Part shown: positions 1-8,649 of the stretch, piece after piece
How positions within the stretch are numbered: position 1 is the first letter of the stretch
How the letters are laid out: the number at the start of each line of letters is the position of its first letter
NCBI RefSeq assembly: GCF_000473245.1
Contig: NC_022524.1
Coordinates: 4,689,501-4,753,500, forward strand
DNA from: Bacillus infantis NRRL B-14911
Lineage (GTDB): Bacteria > Bacillota > Bacilli > Bacillales > Cytobacillaceae
Direction: 5' to 3'
DNA: 64,000 nucleotides
Position numbers and translations under genes: made by a program
The notes under the pieces: generated by a model
The model's input: only the letters and a program-made list of their open reading frames with translations
Databases searched by the model: none
Told to the model about the DNA's origin: nothing

Positions 1-1
1 C

Positions 2-235
2 TTAAATATCCATCTTCATAACGCAGCCATTCAAGAGGTACAAGAGCCAGAAGAAACGATAAAAAGGATGTTTCCTAATTCAATTGAGGTAATAGATGGC
101 TATATTTATCCAATTGAAAGAGTAGGTATTGGAGTAGATTTTAATGAAGAGATGGCTAAAGAGTATCCTGTTATCTACCGCAAACATGAATGGACGCAAG
201 CACGCATTCCAAATGGAACCATTCATACACCATAA
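2..235 (+). CDS. C-terminal end of an enolase-superfamily sugar-acid dehydratase (partial)
   Basis: The reading frame is open from the left edge and stops with TAA at 233-235, giving 77 residues of a C-terminus. It contains a DGY..P segment, then G(I/L)GVDF.EE.A.EYP and HEWTQ.R.P.GT, a layout matching the end of the mandelate racemase/muconate lactonizing group (mannonate, altronate or galactonate dehydratase-like). These enzymes dehydrate acid sugars using Mg2+; the catalytic barrel lies outside the window, so the substrate cannot be read. A hairpin terminator follows, and the GntR/UTRA regulator downstream may control this catabolic locus (inference). Confidence 0.72.
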   Translation, partial: LNIHLHNAAIQEVQEPEETIKRMFPNSIEVIDGYIYPIERVGIGVDFNEEMAKEYPVIYRKHEWTQARIPNGTIHTP

Positions 236-255
236 AGCACAGAGCTAATGCTCAT

Positions 256-293
256 AAAGTACCCCTAGCGCATTATGCACTAGAGGTACTTTT
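256..293 (+). terminator. Intrinsic terminator after the dehydratase
   Basis: AAAGTACCCCTAG pairs with CTAGAGGTACTTT with one mismatch around a short loop and ends in a T-rich stretch. It lies about 20 bases after the dehydratase stop. Confidence 0.7.
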
Positions 294-382
294 AGTTAAA
301 GGCTTTCCTGCAAAGAGAGAATATGAAAGAATAGATTAGTAGTCAAGATTAGTAGTCAAAATCATTTTTTGAGGTAAAACTT

Positions 383-1096
383 ATGAATAAACGAGATTTC
401 ATTGCAGACGATATCCTCAGCAAGATTTATCAAAATAAATATAAAACTGGTGAGAAGATGCCTACCGAAAGGGAGCTTGCGGTCCAATATGAAGTATCGC
501 GATATACCATTCGAGAAGCCCTAAAGAAGCTTGTGAATATTGGATGCATCAAAATTGTTCAGGGGTCGGGAATTTTCGTCAATGAATCCAGATATAGAAG
601 CCCATTGATCTATAATTCTTTAACTGAAAAAAAATTCAAAGATATTCAATCTAAAATTATATATTTAAAAAAGATTAAACCAGATAAGAACTTAGAACAA
701 ATTTTTGATATCAGTGGCGACGATAAAAAATTATGGGAATATCAACGGGTACGCATTGTTAACTATCAAAAAATGCAAATTGAAACCACAAGATTGCCTT
801 ACTCCTACTTTCCTGATTTAAATGAAGAAGAAATAAAAAAATCTGTCCATGATTATGTACAGGAATGCGACTATCATATATCCCACTTCATCACAACATA
901 CACAGCTGTAAATGTAACCAAGGAAGAGGCTGCGCTTCTGAACTGCAAAAAAGGAGAAGCAGCAATGAAAATTATCAATAGAGGTATTCTTCAAAACAGT
1001 AAAGTATTTGAGTTCAGCGAAATCATAAACTTGGATTATTCAGTTTCTTACTTTACACCTTTTAACCCCTACAGCCATAAATACAGGAAAAACTAG
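383..1096 (+). CDS. GntR-family transcriptional regulator with UTRA domain
   Basis: A 237-residue repressor or activator of the HutC/UTRA branch. The winged helix is at about residues 5-70 (PTERELA, VSRYTIREAL, GSGIFV), followed by a UTRA-type ligand-binding domain at about 90-230, where sugar phosphates or similar effectors usually bind. A GAGGT ribosome binding site precedes the ATG by eight bases. The gene is AT-rich compared with its neighbours downstream. It follows the terminator of the dehydratase on the same strand, so regulation of that sugar-acid locus is plausible but not shown. Confidence 0.9.
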   Translation: MNKRDFIADDILSKIYQNKYKTGEKMPTERELAVQYEVSRYTIREALKKLVNIGCIKIVQGSGIFVNESRYRSPLIYNSLTEKKFKDIQSKIIYLKKIKPDKNLEQIFDISGDDKKLWEYQRVRIVNYQKMQIETTRLPYSYFPDLNEEEIKKSVHDYVQECDYHISHFITTYTAVNVTKEEAALLNCKKGEAAMKIINRGILQNSKVFEFSEIINLDYSVSYFTPFNPYSHKYRKN

Positions 1097-1343
1097 TTGT
1101 GTATCCATTTTAGTAGACCATAGTTACCGTTCTATAGACACACTGCCTCTCCCTTTTGTTAGCCTCTTTTAAATTCCATAGGGACACCATTACTTTTACT
1201 GCGTTGCGAAACAAGACCTTCGGTAAAAGATTCTTTTAACAGTGCAGAGTAAATCAAACAAGCAATGAAAATTATAAATCAATTCATTATTTGCGTACAA
1301 TTTCGCCCTACCTATTCGTCCTACCAATAAAGGAGCTGATTAT

Positions 1344-2270
1344 ATGGTGACAGAACAAGAATTAGCAGGCAAAGCACGCGAACTGAAGGAAATGTTTTCT
1401 GAAATGGCACAGGCCCATTCAGGGCAGCTATGGAATTATTGCCGTTATCTGACCGGATCCCCGTGGGATGGCGAGGATTTGTTTCAGGAAACGATGCTGA
1501 AGGCATTGGGCGGATTATTTCAAAGATGGCATCCGACAAATACAAAATCCTATTTGTACAGGATGGCCACTAACATCTGGATCGACCACTGCCGCAGGGA
1601 GAAAAGAAATCTTGGCACGTTAGACGAAGGAGATATACCAACGGTTGAATTTACGGAGACGCTAGAGCTTCAGCAGGCACTCGGCTACCTTGTTGAGCTG
1701 TTCAAGCCAAGGCAAATTGCCGTATTCCTGCTGTTTGAAGTCTTTAAGTTCAAGGCAGAGGAAGTGGCTGGCATGGCCAGGACCACGCCGGGAGCCGTTT
1801 ATGCCACAACGAGAAGGATGAAGGAAAAATTGAAGCAGCATAACAATCCGGAAACTCAGGATCACCGCTTCGTCCATGAAAATGAGCCGGTCATCAAAGC
1901 CTATTTAAAGGCCTTAAACGAAGGCGATGTCGAAGCAGTCCTGGATCTGATCAGTGACCAGGCACAAAATGAAGCACCTTTAGGCTTCGCAGAATTTAGC
2001 AAAGAAGAAATGCGGAATGGCTCGCTGCGCTATGGATTGCCTGGATACAGGGCCGAGTCCCGCATACTTTGGGGCAAGCCGGTTATTATTGTTTTTGCCG
2101 ACGAAGGACAAGGCCCGTTCATCCATGACATTCAGTACCAGGAAACCGAAAACGGAAAAATTGTCAGGCATGTAAGCTATTTTTTCCGTAAAGAATTCAT
2201 TCTGGCGGCCGCAGAGGAACTAGGTGTGCCGGCACAGCTTACTAAGCCGCCTGTGGATTGGGCGAAGTAA
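1344..2270 (+). CDS. ECF sigma-70 factor with C-terminal SnoaL-like domain (SigJ/ECF41-like)
   Basis: A 308-residue sigma factor. Region 2 is at about residues 20-95 (DGEDLFQETMLKAL, YRMATNIWIDHCRR) and region 4 at about 110-165 (PRQIAVFLLFEV, TTPGAVYATTRR). From about 175 a fused NTF2/SnoaL-like domain follows (VIKAYLKALNEGDVEAVLDL). In ECF41-type factors this tail modulates activity in place of a separate anti-sigma factor. No anti-sigma gene is adjacent, consistent with that mode. AAGGAG sits nine bases before the ATG. The gene stands alone and converges on the peptidase gene. Target promoters are unknown. Confidence 0.87.
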   Translation: MVTEQELAGKARELKEMFSEMAQAHSGQLWNYCRYLTGSPWDGEDLFQETMLKALGGLFQRWHPTNTKSYLYRMATNIWIDHCRREKRNLGTLDEGDIPTVEFTETLELQQALGYLVELFKPRQIAVFLLFEVFKFKAEEVAGMARTTPGAVYATTRRMKEKLKQHNNPETQDHRFVHENEPVIKAYLKALNEGDVEAVLDLISDQAQNEAPLGFAEFSKEEMRNGSLRYGLPGYRAESRILWGKPVIIVFADEGQGPFIHDIQYQETENGKIVRHVSYFFRKEFILAAAEELGVPAQLTKPPVDWAK

Positions 2271-2317
2271 TCTTTAAAGGCAGATTTAGGTCTGTCTTTT
2301 TCTCTTGTAAAATCGCC

Positions 2318-3601
2318 CTACCTGAATGTACTTTTTTCCAATGCCAGCCATTCTATCGCCTTCTCCAGGTCAACATCCCGCTTCAAGTGCTCGGGTGTCC
2401 ATGGTACATACAAATCTGGCGCTATCCCTTTGCCCGTCATCCCCATGCCCCTGTCAATCCGTGACAGCCTTGAAGTGGGATACATGAATTCAAATCCGTT
2501 ATCCCAGTGCTTGCTTATGAGGTTGGCATAATCATTTAATCCTTTTGTCGGCCTGCCGATGACCCGGACTTTGCTGGACTTTTTACAAAGCTCAACAAAG
2601 GAATCACCCGAACTGCCGCACATATAATCTGACAAAACTGCAACTGATTTAGGATATTTGGCGCCTTTCACATACGTGTCGGGCACAATATCTTTAAAAT
2701 CAAACTCGACGAATCCTTTTCCTTTGTTCTTCTGCCACTCCCGAATAAAGACCTTAAGGAATTGCTGTGCCTCTTCCCCCTGTATGCCTTCCAGTTCCGG
2801 GAACGCTCCCGCCAGAAATCTGCCGGTGTTCGAATGGGTGCAGTTAAACAGCATCGTATCCTCTCTGTCAGCGAGCTCCACACCTTCTTCAGGCATGATA
2901 TACGGCATGAGAGGATAGTAGCTGGAGTCGCTTCCGCCATAATTGACCCGAACATCTATTATCCATTGGGTTGCTGATTCAATAAGATCCCTATTATCTC
3001 TGACCAGTTTTACAATGGCATCTGGATCCGCAAAATCAGTAATGGTGAATAGCAATGTATCCTGATTCACCTTTTCCACAGTATAGGCTGGCGTATATCC
3101 TGGTTTTTCATAAGTACTGAAAGTAATTTTACGAACATTCCCCTGCTCATCCTCTATGTCGCCATATTCATACAGCGAAAGGATCGGCATCCAGTCTTCC
3201 CGTTCGGGATGGTTAGCCTTCAAAAGCCGGCTGTGCTTTTCTTTCAGTTCCGGGATGGTGAAGCCCCCAAGCGAAATAATCGCCATGCCGGCATTTAATT
3301 TTTGTTCATTTTTCGCCCCGGTAACATAAAGGCAGTCCTTATATCGCCTGACCTGGAATCCTCTGTCCACCGGCTTTCTTTTTTCCGCCGAGCTGTCAGC
3401 AAAGTAAATATGATGGTCTTGAAAGTCCAATAAATAGTCTCTTACTATATCTGCAAACTGCTCCCTGGTCAGCCTATTGGTTTCTTTTAAAAGCTGTATT
3501 TTTTCAAAATAAGCCTCCGGATGATCATATCCTTTTTTATCGATGCACCCCGCATAGTCGTGATGCATTATTTCAACAATGTCTCTGAAGATCTGTTCCA
3601 T
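2318..3601 (-). CDS. S41-family peptidase-like protein
   Basis: About 427 residues. The C-terminal half carries the tail-specific protease fold, with WIIDVRVNYGG at about 215 and a nucleophile segment CGSSGDSFVEL near 330, then VIGRPTKG. S41 enzymes use a Ser/Lys dyad. No signal peptide is visible, so it is probably cytoplasmic or loosely associated. The start is set at the second methionine because GCGGAGG lies seven bases before it; a start five codons upstream has no such site. It is a single gene, convergent with the sigma factor. Substrate unknown. Confidence 0.8.
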   Translation of the reverse strand: MEQIFRDIVEIMHHDYAGCIDKKGYDHPEAYFEKIQLLKETNRLTREQFADIVRDYLLDFQDHHIYFADSSAEKRKPVDRGFQVRRYKDCLYVTGAKNEQKLNAGMAIISLGGFTIPELKEKHSRLLKANHPEREDWMPILSLYEYGDIEDEQGNVRKITFSTYEKPGYTPAYTVEKVNQDTLLFTITDFADPDAIVKLVRDNRDLIESATQWIIDVRVNYGGSDSSYYPLMPYIMPEEGVELADREDTMLFNCTHSNTGRFLAGAFPELEGIQGEEAQQFLKVFIREWQKNKGKGFVEFDFKDIVPDTYVKGAKYPKSVAVLSDYMCGSSGDSFVELCKKSSKVRVIGRPTKGLNDYANLISKHWDNGFEFMYPTSRLSRIDRGMGMTGKGIAPDLYVPWTPEHLKRDVDLEKAIEWLALEKSTFR

Positions 3602-3755
3602 TCTAATCCTCCGCATTCATGTTATTCCTTATATTACCTATTCTATATCATGAAAGGTTTGACCTTCTTAAGAGGTATAAACTGTTCTTCCTTTAAATTA
3701 TTTGGAATAATATGTTAATATATAACAGCATCCAAAAAAACAGGGAGCTGAGAAA

Positions 3756-4310
3756 TTGAAGCGGAGAATGAGTCTTTTGCTGCTTGGATTAATGTTAATT
3801 GCCAGTGCCTGTTCCTCTCAAACGGACGGAGGAGCCAATTCTTTTCAAGAGCAGGCTGGCGATGAATTTGAGACTGATGTATTTATTCCTGAATATGAAC
3901 AGTATTCCATCACATCGGCTGAGGTTAAATATCCGCCAACAGGTGACAAGAAGGACCTGGTTGTGGTCTATTCAAAAGAAAAGGGTAAGTTAAGAGACAA
4001 AGAGTATATCGAAAAATATGAGAATACAATGGATTCGAAGGTTCTATATGGACTTTATGATGGAGAACCCTGGCTTTTCATCATCACCTACAGCAATTTC
4101 GAGATCATTGATGGTGAAATTGACAGCAAGATTAAAACGATGAACGGTGTGGATGTCCATTATAGAGAGATTGCGGCTGACACAGATATGCTAATAGCAT
4201 TCTTCAATCTCGAGAAAGGTTCTTATCATATTGAGTTTTCATTGAGAGAGGGAATGACTAAGGAGAAGGCGTTTGAGATTGTTGAGGATATTATTGAGAA
4301 TAATGGATAG
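3756..4310 (+). CDS. Predicted lipoprotein, unknown function
   Basis: 184 residues with a lipoprotein signal peptide: positively charged start, hydrophobic stretch, and lipobox LIASAC at about residues 15-20, so Cys20 would be lipidated and the protein anchored outside the membrane. The rest is an acidic, mixed alpha/beta sequence rich in K/E/D with no motif I recognise. The start is TTG with GGGAG eight bases upstream; an ATG four codons later is possible. A strong terminator follows directly. Confidence 0.75.
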   Translation: MKRRMSLLLLGLMLIASACSSQTDGGANSFQEQAGDEFETDVFIPEYEQYSITSAEVKYPPTGDKKDLVVVYSKEKGKLRDKEYIEKYENTMDSKVLYGLYDGEPWLFIITYSNFEIIDGEIDSKIKTMNGVDVHYREIAADTDMLIAFFNLEKGSYHIEFSLREGMTKEKAFEIVEDIIENNG

Positions 4311-4342
4311 AGGGATGGAGTATTCCATCCCTTTGTTTTTTG
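4311..4342 (+). terminator. Intrinsic terminator after the lipoprotein gene
   Basis: GGGATGGA and TCCATCCC form a perfect eight-base stem with a four-base loop, followed by TTTGTTTTTT. Confidence 0.9.
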
Positions 4343-4382
4343 CTGGGCAAAAGTGCCGGATCAAATAGGCCGATAAGAAACC

Positions 4383-4598
4383 TTATTGTTTGTTATTGCG
4401 TTTTTCATCAAAATAAGTCCAGATATAATAAACAATCCAAAATACTAATGGGGTCATATATGCGTAGATATTCTTTATTGGGAGAAAAAATATGATTACA
4501 AAACTAATAATTAATGCTACAGGCATCAGCGTCCAATAGATCTTATCTTTAAAAGGCTTCAAGGGCAGGCCCCTCTTTCTAACAGCATTATTTTTCAA
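4383..4598 (-). CDS. Small two-helix membrane protein, unknown
   Basis: 71 residues with a basic N-terminus (KNNAVRKRG) and two hydrophobic helices at about 22-40 and 47-62, then a charged tail (DEKRNNKQ). Function is not recognisable. The start is TTG; the upstream GGGTGA is a weak ribosome binding site, so the start is uncertain. Confidence 0.55.
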   Translation of the reverse strand: MKNNAVRKRGLPLKPFKDKIYWTLMPVALIISFVIIFFLPIKNIYAYMTPLVFWIVYYIWTYFDEKRNNKQ

Positions 4599-4721
4599 TC
4601 ACCCGATAATCTTTTGTTTTAGTTATTGAAATACTGTTGTCGTTTGCAAATTCAATTAGGTCTGCAAATAGGTAATCAGACGAAAAATGAACACCAGAAA
4701 ATGATATAAATATGTAACCAT

Positions 4722-4782
4722 GCAGGGACAGGTCCCCCTGGCCCAGCCAAAAAAGAGCCAAGGGACCTGTCCCCCTGGTTCA
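4722..4782. repeat. REP-like palindromic pair
   Basis: Two inverted units of the dispersed repeat (4722-4745 and 4755-4782) separated by an A-rich spacer. The second unit contains the TGA stop codon of the racemase-like gene. Confidence 0.85.
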
Positions 4783-5436
4783 TTCTAATTTCAACTTTTT
4801 GACCACGGAAGAGACTAATGTATCCAAGGGATTAATTATAGTTTTAGACTTATGCTTAATTTCTTTGGATGCTTGGACCATAGATAGTTGAGCAACAGAA
4901 ATTATTTTATCTTCCAGAATAATCCCTTGCAAAAACTTGGAAATTTCTTGGTTATATTCGTGCTTTCTCCCTTGCATTATCAATTCAAAAGTATTGTTGA
5001 TTACCTTTGCCTCTATATCAATCGATTTCTGATGATTGTGTGCATATTGATTCAGACGCTCTAAAGTTCCTTTGACTGTTGCAGGATTTGTAAATACGAT
5101 TGTCTGTGCCCGCTTTACTTTACAGACAGACTCAAAGAAGGGTTCATCAATCTTTATGATAGGCACAGAAATTGAAAGTTGTTCTTCCGATAGAATAGTA
5201 ATATAGTTTGTGCAAGTAACCAGTATGGCATCAACATTACATTGGGCTATCCATTCTATCTGTTCCTTTACTTTATTTCGTGCGTCTGCAGTTTTGAAGC
5301 TCCTATCTGATGTAACTCGATATATTAATGCAGGATCAACAAAATGTATTAGTTCCATATCATATGGGGCAAAGGCTTTCTCAATGTATTCGATATTCGA
5401 AAAATGGGCGTGTAAGCACCCTAACTTTATTTTCAA
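4780..5436 (-). CDS. Asp/Glu/hydantoin racemase-family protein
   Basis: 218 residues with the Asp/Glu racemase-like fold: an N-terminal KLGCLHAH strand-loop, a first cysteine motif LVTCTNY near residue 75, and ENKI-type second half ending near residue 185. In classical two-cysteine racemases the second catalytic cysteine lies in the C-terminal half; here the corresponding stretch reads SVAQLSMVQ with no cysteine. It may therefore be a non-racemising relative (for example a decarboxylase or isomerase type) or inactive. The stop codon lies inside a REP element. It is a single gene, divergent from the secreted esterase. Confidence 0.7.
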   Translation of the reverse strand: MKIKLGCLHAHFSNIEYIEKAFAPYDMELIHFVDPALIYRVTSDRSFKTADARNKVKEQIEWIAQCNVDAILVTCTNYITILSEEQLSISVPIIKIDEPFFESVCKVKRAQTIVFTNPATVKGTLERLNQYAHNHQKSIDIEAKVINNTFELIMQGRKHEYNQEISKFLQGIILEDKIISVAQLSMVQASKEIKHKSKTIINPLDTLVSSVVKKLKLE

Positions 5437-5571
5437 TTCAAACCCGCCTCTATATATTAATCAATATAAAATTCAACAAAAAATGCTCAATCCCTTCCTG
5501 GATACTGTAACTTCATTGTAACTCCCCCCTCCTACACTAGACCCGAAGAATGAAAAGGAGGAATGGTTTTG

Positions 5572-7350
5572 ATGGCTCGCAGAAAATCCTGGATTGGTTT
5601 AATCGTTTTGATTTTTGTATGCTCGGTCACATTGCTTCCTGGTAATTCAAAGGCTGCAGGACAATTTATTACAGGTACCTATGCAGGGAAGCCTTATAAA
5701 TTGTATGTTCCTGATCAGTACAATGAAAGTCAGTCTTATCCGTTATATGTCATGCTGCATGGGTGCACACAGGATGCCAGCCAGTTTGCGACAGGGACAA
5801 AGATGAATACACTCGCTGATGAAAAAGGGTTCTTGGTACTGTATCCTGAACAGACCAGCAGCGCCAATTCCAATAAGTGCTGGAACTGGTTCGAGGCAGC
5901 CCACCAGTCGCGCGGCAGCGGGGAACCAGCTGCTATCGCCGGGATGGTAAATCTTATTAAAAATAATTACTCAGTCCAAGGAGATCAGGTGTATGCGGCG
6001 GGTCTCTCAGCAGGTGCAGCGATGAGCGTGATCATGGGGGCCGCATATCCTGACCTTTTCTCTGGAATTGGGGTGGGAGCGGGTCTTGAATACAAGGCTG
6101 CAACCAGCATGACCGGAGCTTTTACGGCTATGTCGAGCGGCGGCCCTGACCCTGTGCGCCAGGGGAGGGCTGCCTATCAGGCAATGGGAAGCCAGGCAGA
6201 CACCATGCCAGTCATAGTGTTTCACGGAACTTCGGACTATACAGTCGCACCGGTAAATGGAAACCAGGTCATCACCCAATGGGCAGTGACAAACGACTTA
6301 GCACAGAACGGCAAAGAGGATGGCTGGATCGACGACCAGCCGGACCAAACCGAGAACTTAAACGTTCCTGGCGGAAAAAGCTACACTGTCAGCCATTATA
6401 AAGCTGGGGACGGCAGAGTCTGGATGAAAAAAGTCACTGTCCAAAGCATGGGGCATGCCTGGTCAGGGGGAAATGTGCAAGGCAGCTATACGGATCCACA
6501 GGGCCCTGATGCCAGCCGGATGATGTGGGAATTTTTCCATTCATTTGCAGGCGGTGATGATGGAGGAGATGCCGGCGATGCCCCTGCTACATCAGCAAGC
6601 CCTAAAGGCGGAACCTATAATCAGCCTGTCTATGTAGAGCTCCAGACCAATAAAGAAGCATCCACTTACTACACAGTGGACGGTTCGAATCCTACAGCAC
6701 AATCCACACTCTACACGGGACCGATTTACATTTACGACGATACGACCCTTAAGTTTTTCAGCCAGGACAGCTCCGGGCAAAGAGAGTCTGTCAAAGAAGA
6801 AGTATATATCATCGAAGAAGATGCTCCTCCCGGGGACTCGCTGACATTCAGCGCCATCTCAGGGGAAAGCGGGTTTGCCGGCCGCTTCACAGCAGATGGC
6901 AAAGGCTCCGGGGACATCAAGGCTGGCGATAAAGGAATGTACAATACTGATACCTTCAGAGGGATCTTATCCTTTGACACAAGCACGCTCGGACAGACAG
7001 CGATTGGGTCAGCAAAATTGCGCCTGTATACAAAATTGATCACAGGGGCAGTCACTGATGTAAAAATCGACATGAAGAACGGAACTTTTGGATCTGCCCC
7101 AATCGAACAAAACGATTATTCCGCCGCAGCCACACTTACCGATATAGCCAGTTTTCAGCCGGCCGCCGTTTCTAATTACATTGATATAGATATCCCGGCC
7201 AGCGCACTGGCTCAAATCAACCGGAGCGGCAAGACTCAGTTCAGGCTAAAAGCAGCAACGGCAGCTAGCTTTAATCAGAACTCCGTCCTTTTTTATGGAG
7301 GCGGGAATGGAGATCTTTCTCCGGTTCTAATAGTAAATCGCGCCAACTGA
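5572..7350 (+). CDS. Secreted PHB-depolymerase-type esterase with accessory C-terminal domains
   Basis: About 592 residues. Order: Sec signal peptide (about 1-29, ending SKA-A), esterase_PHB catalytic domain (about 30-325), a chitobiase/hexosaminidase C-terminal-like Ig domain (about 340-420, with PKGGTYNQPV and YYTVDGSNPT), then a DNRLRE/CBM-like beta domain (about 430-590). Catalytic elements visible are LHGCTQ (oxyanion loop), GLSAGAAMS (nucleophile Ser), FHGTSDYTV (Asp) and MGHAWSGG (His). The likely role is hydrolysis of extracellular polyester or esterified polysaccharide. GGAGG at 5557-5561 suits the ATG at 5572 (spacing 10) better than the one at 5563 (spacing 1). Confidence 0.86.
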   Translation: MARRKSWIGLIVLIFVCSVTLLPGNSKAAGQFITGTYAGKPYKLYVPDQYNESQSYPLYVMLHGCTQDASQFATGTKMNTLADEKGFLVLYPEQTSSANSNKCWNWFEAAHQSRGSGEPAAIAGMVNLIKNNYSVQGDQVYAAGLSAGAAMSVIMGAAYPDLFSGIGVGAGLEYKAATSMTGAFTAMSSGGPDPVRQGRAAYQAMGSQADTMPVIVFHGTSDYTVAPVNGNQVITQWAVTNDLAQNGKEDGWIDDQPDQTENLNVPGGKSYTVSHYKAGDGRVWMKKVTVQSMGHAWSGGNVQGSYTDPQGPDASRMMWEFFHSFAGGDDGGDAGDAPATSASPKGGTYNQPVYVELQTNKEASTYYTVDGSNPTAQSTLYTGPIYIYDDTTLKFFSQDSSGQRESVKEEVYIIEEDAPPGDSLTFSAISGESGFAGRFTADGKGSGDIKAGDKGMYNTDTFRGILSFDTSTLGQTAIGSAKLRLYTKLITGAVTDVKIDMKNGTFGSAPIEQNDYSAAATLTDIASFQPAAVSNYIDIDIPASALAQINRSGKTQFRLKAATAASFNQNSVLFYGGGNGDLSPVLIVNRAN

Positions 7351-7373
7351 TCTCTCTTTTTTCCCTTTGAACT

Positions 7374-7832
7374 TCAGTCCCAATAATTCTTCATAATCTC
7401 ATGGGACCAATCTGGCTGGCTGATAGGCTCTTTAGGCAGGAATTCCTCCATCACCGGCTTGATATCAAGAATCGGCGTCCCATTGATGCAATCAAGCCCA
7501 GTGACGGTCAGTTCCCTGCCTTCTCTTTTGACTATCCTCACAGTTGTCAGGCCTAGTTGATTCGGTCTATTTTTGCCGCGCTGAGCAAAGATCCCCACTT
7601 TTGGGAGGCTGCTGTCATTTCTGGGATGCCTTGCACCAGGCACTATTTTACTTTGATCCACCCGATGAAAATGATAAATGATTTCTAAGTGGGAGAAGGA
7701 TTCAATTCCGTCGAGCCCGTCTTCTGGCAGAGAATCGTCCAGCACGATCCTGCTGACCACTTCGCCCCAGTAATCGTCCTCTATTTCGTGTCTTTCATTA
7801 TATGCAATCCCGATAGGATTTACTGTAATCAT
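7374..7832 (-). CDS. trmO: tRNA (N6-threonylcarbamoyladenosine37-N6)-methyltransferase TrmO
   Basis: About 152 residues of the YaeB/TrmO beta-barrel methyltransferase family, which uses S-adenosylmethionine to methylate t6A37 in certain tRNAs. Family marks are IGIAYNERHE.E.DYWG near the start, SFSHLEIIYHFHRV, RHPRND.S.PKVGIFAQR.KNRPN.LGLTTV, and CINGTPILDIKP. The start is at MITVNP, where AAAGGGG stands about eight bases upstream; a longer frame lacks a site. It is convergent with the esterase gene. Confidence 0.88.
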   Translation of the reverse strand: MITVNPIGIAYNERHEIEDDYWGEVVSRIVLDDSLPEDGLDGIESFSHLEIIYHFHRVDQSKIVPGARHPRNDSSLPKVGIFAQRGKNRPNQLGLTTVRIVKREGRELTVTGLDCINGTPILDIKPVMEEFLPKEPISQPDWSHEIMKNYWD

Positions 7833-7906
7833 AGCACTGCCCCTTTCTACGGTGAGAGGAAACTGTTTCTTTTTATTTATGTGAAACAAGGTCAGATTCC
7901 TGTTAC

Positions 7907-8626
7907 TTATAAATTATATTCCAATGATAGGACCGTATTTTTGTTCTGAGTACAACCATTCGCTATCATAATTTTTCTCATTGGCGTGTTATCAATTTTC
8001 GTTGCGCCCAGGTACGAGTTTGCTTTAAATTCATTTCTCAGCCTATATAACCCCAGCAAATGGAGCCTCTGACCCAGCCCATTCCCTGAAAATTTCGGGT
8101 GCATGCCAATCCAAAAGAGACGTCCTTGTCTATCCGAATCAGGCTCCAGGTGGGGAAAAACAACGCCAGCCGGTTCATCTGCAATCATCAGTACTGTGTA
8201 CATATTGTTTACCTGTGAGGGCAACTCTGTTTGCATGCCCGTTAAAAATCTTCTAGTATCGTTAAAACTCCTGCCCATTACCTCTGACAGGAAAGCGATT
8301 GATTCCTCGTGCTCAATGGACCATACTTCATAACCGGCTGCAGGTTGATTGATAGGTTCAGTAAATTCCCTGGTGTAAATGACTCTTTCTCCAGTCATTA
8401 CCATTTTCCTTTTTGTGAACATCAATTGATCAAGGAGAGTTCTAGGGCATTCGAACAAGATACGCCTCTCTTTAAAGGCAGTTAGATTAGTAATAAGTTT
8501 CATTATGGCTGTGTCTGCTTCATGGGGATTGTTTATATTATCTTCAAACATTTCTAAGATGAATTCTTGATCATTTTTTATGTAATGGATCCCTGCTTTT
8601 TTTAGACTCTTGAATACTTCATCCAT
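7907..8626 (-). CDS. GNAT-family N-acetyltransferase
   Basis: 239 residues. The GNAT acetyl-CoA fold is in the C-terminal half: VLMIADEPAGVVFPHLE (beta4), FWIGMHPKFSGNGLGQRLHLL (pyrophosphate loop R/Q-x-x-G-x-G/A variant), and a final NTPMRKIMIANGC segment. The N-terminal 100 residues are not recognised. AGGAGGG precedes the ATG. The gene lies 23 bases after the ABC permease stop and is probably the last gene of the GntR-ABC operon. Substrate unknown. Confidence 0.8.
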   Translation of the reverse strand: MDEVFKSLKKAGIHYIKNDQEFILEMFEDNINNPHEADTAIMKLITNLTAFKERRILFECPRTLLDQLMFTKRKMVMTGERVIYTREFTEPINQPAAGYEVWSIEHEESIAFLSEVMGRSFNDTRRFLTGMQTELPSQVNNMYTVLMIADEPAGVVFPHLEPDSDRQGRLFWIGMHPKFSGNGLGQRLHLLGLYRLRNEFKANSYLGATKIDNTPMRKIMIANGCTQNKNTVLSLEYNL

Positions 8627-8649
8627 TTCCGGCCCTCCTCAAAGGAGCA

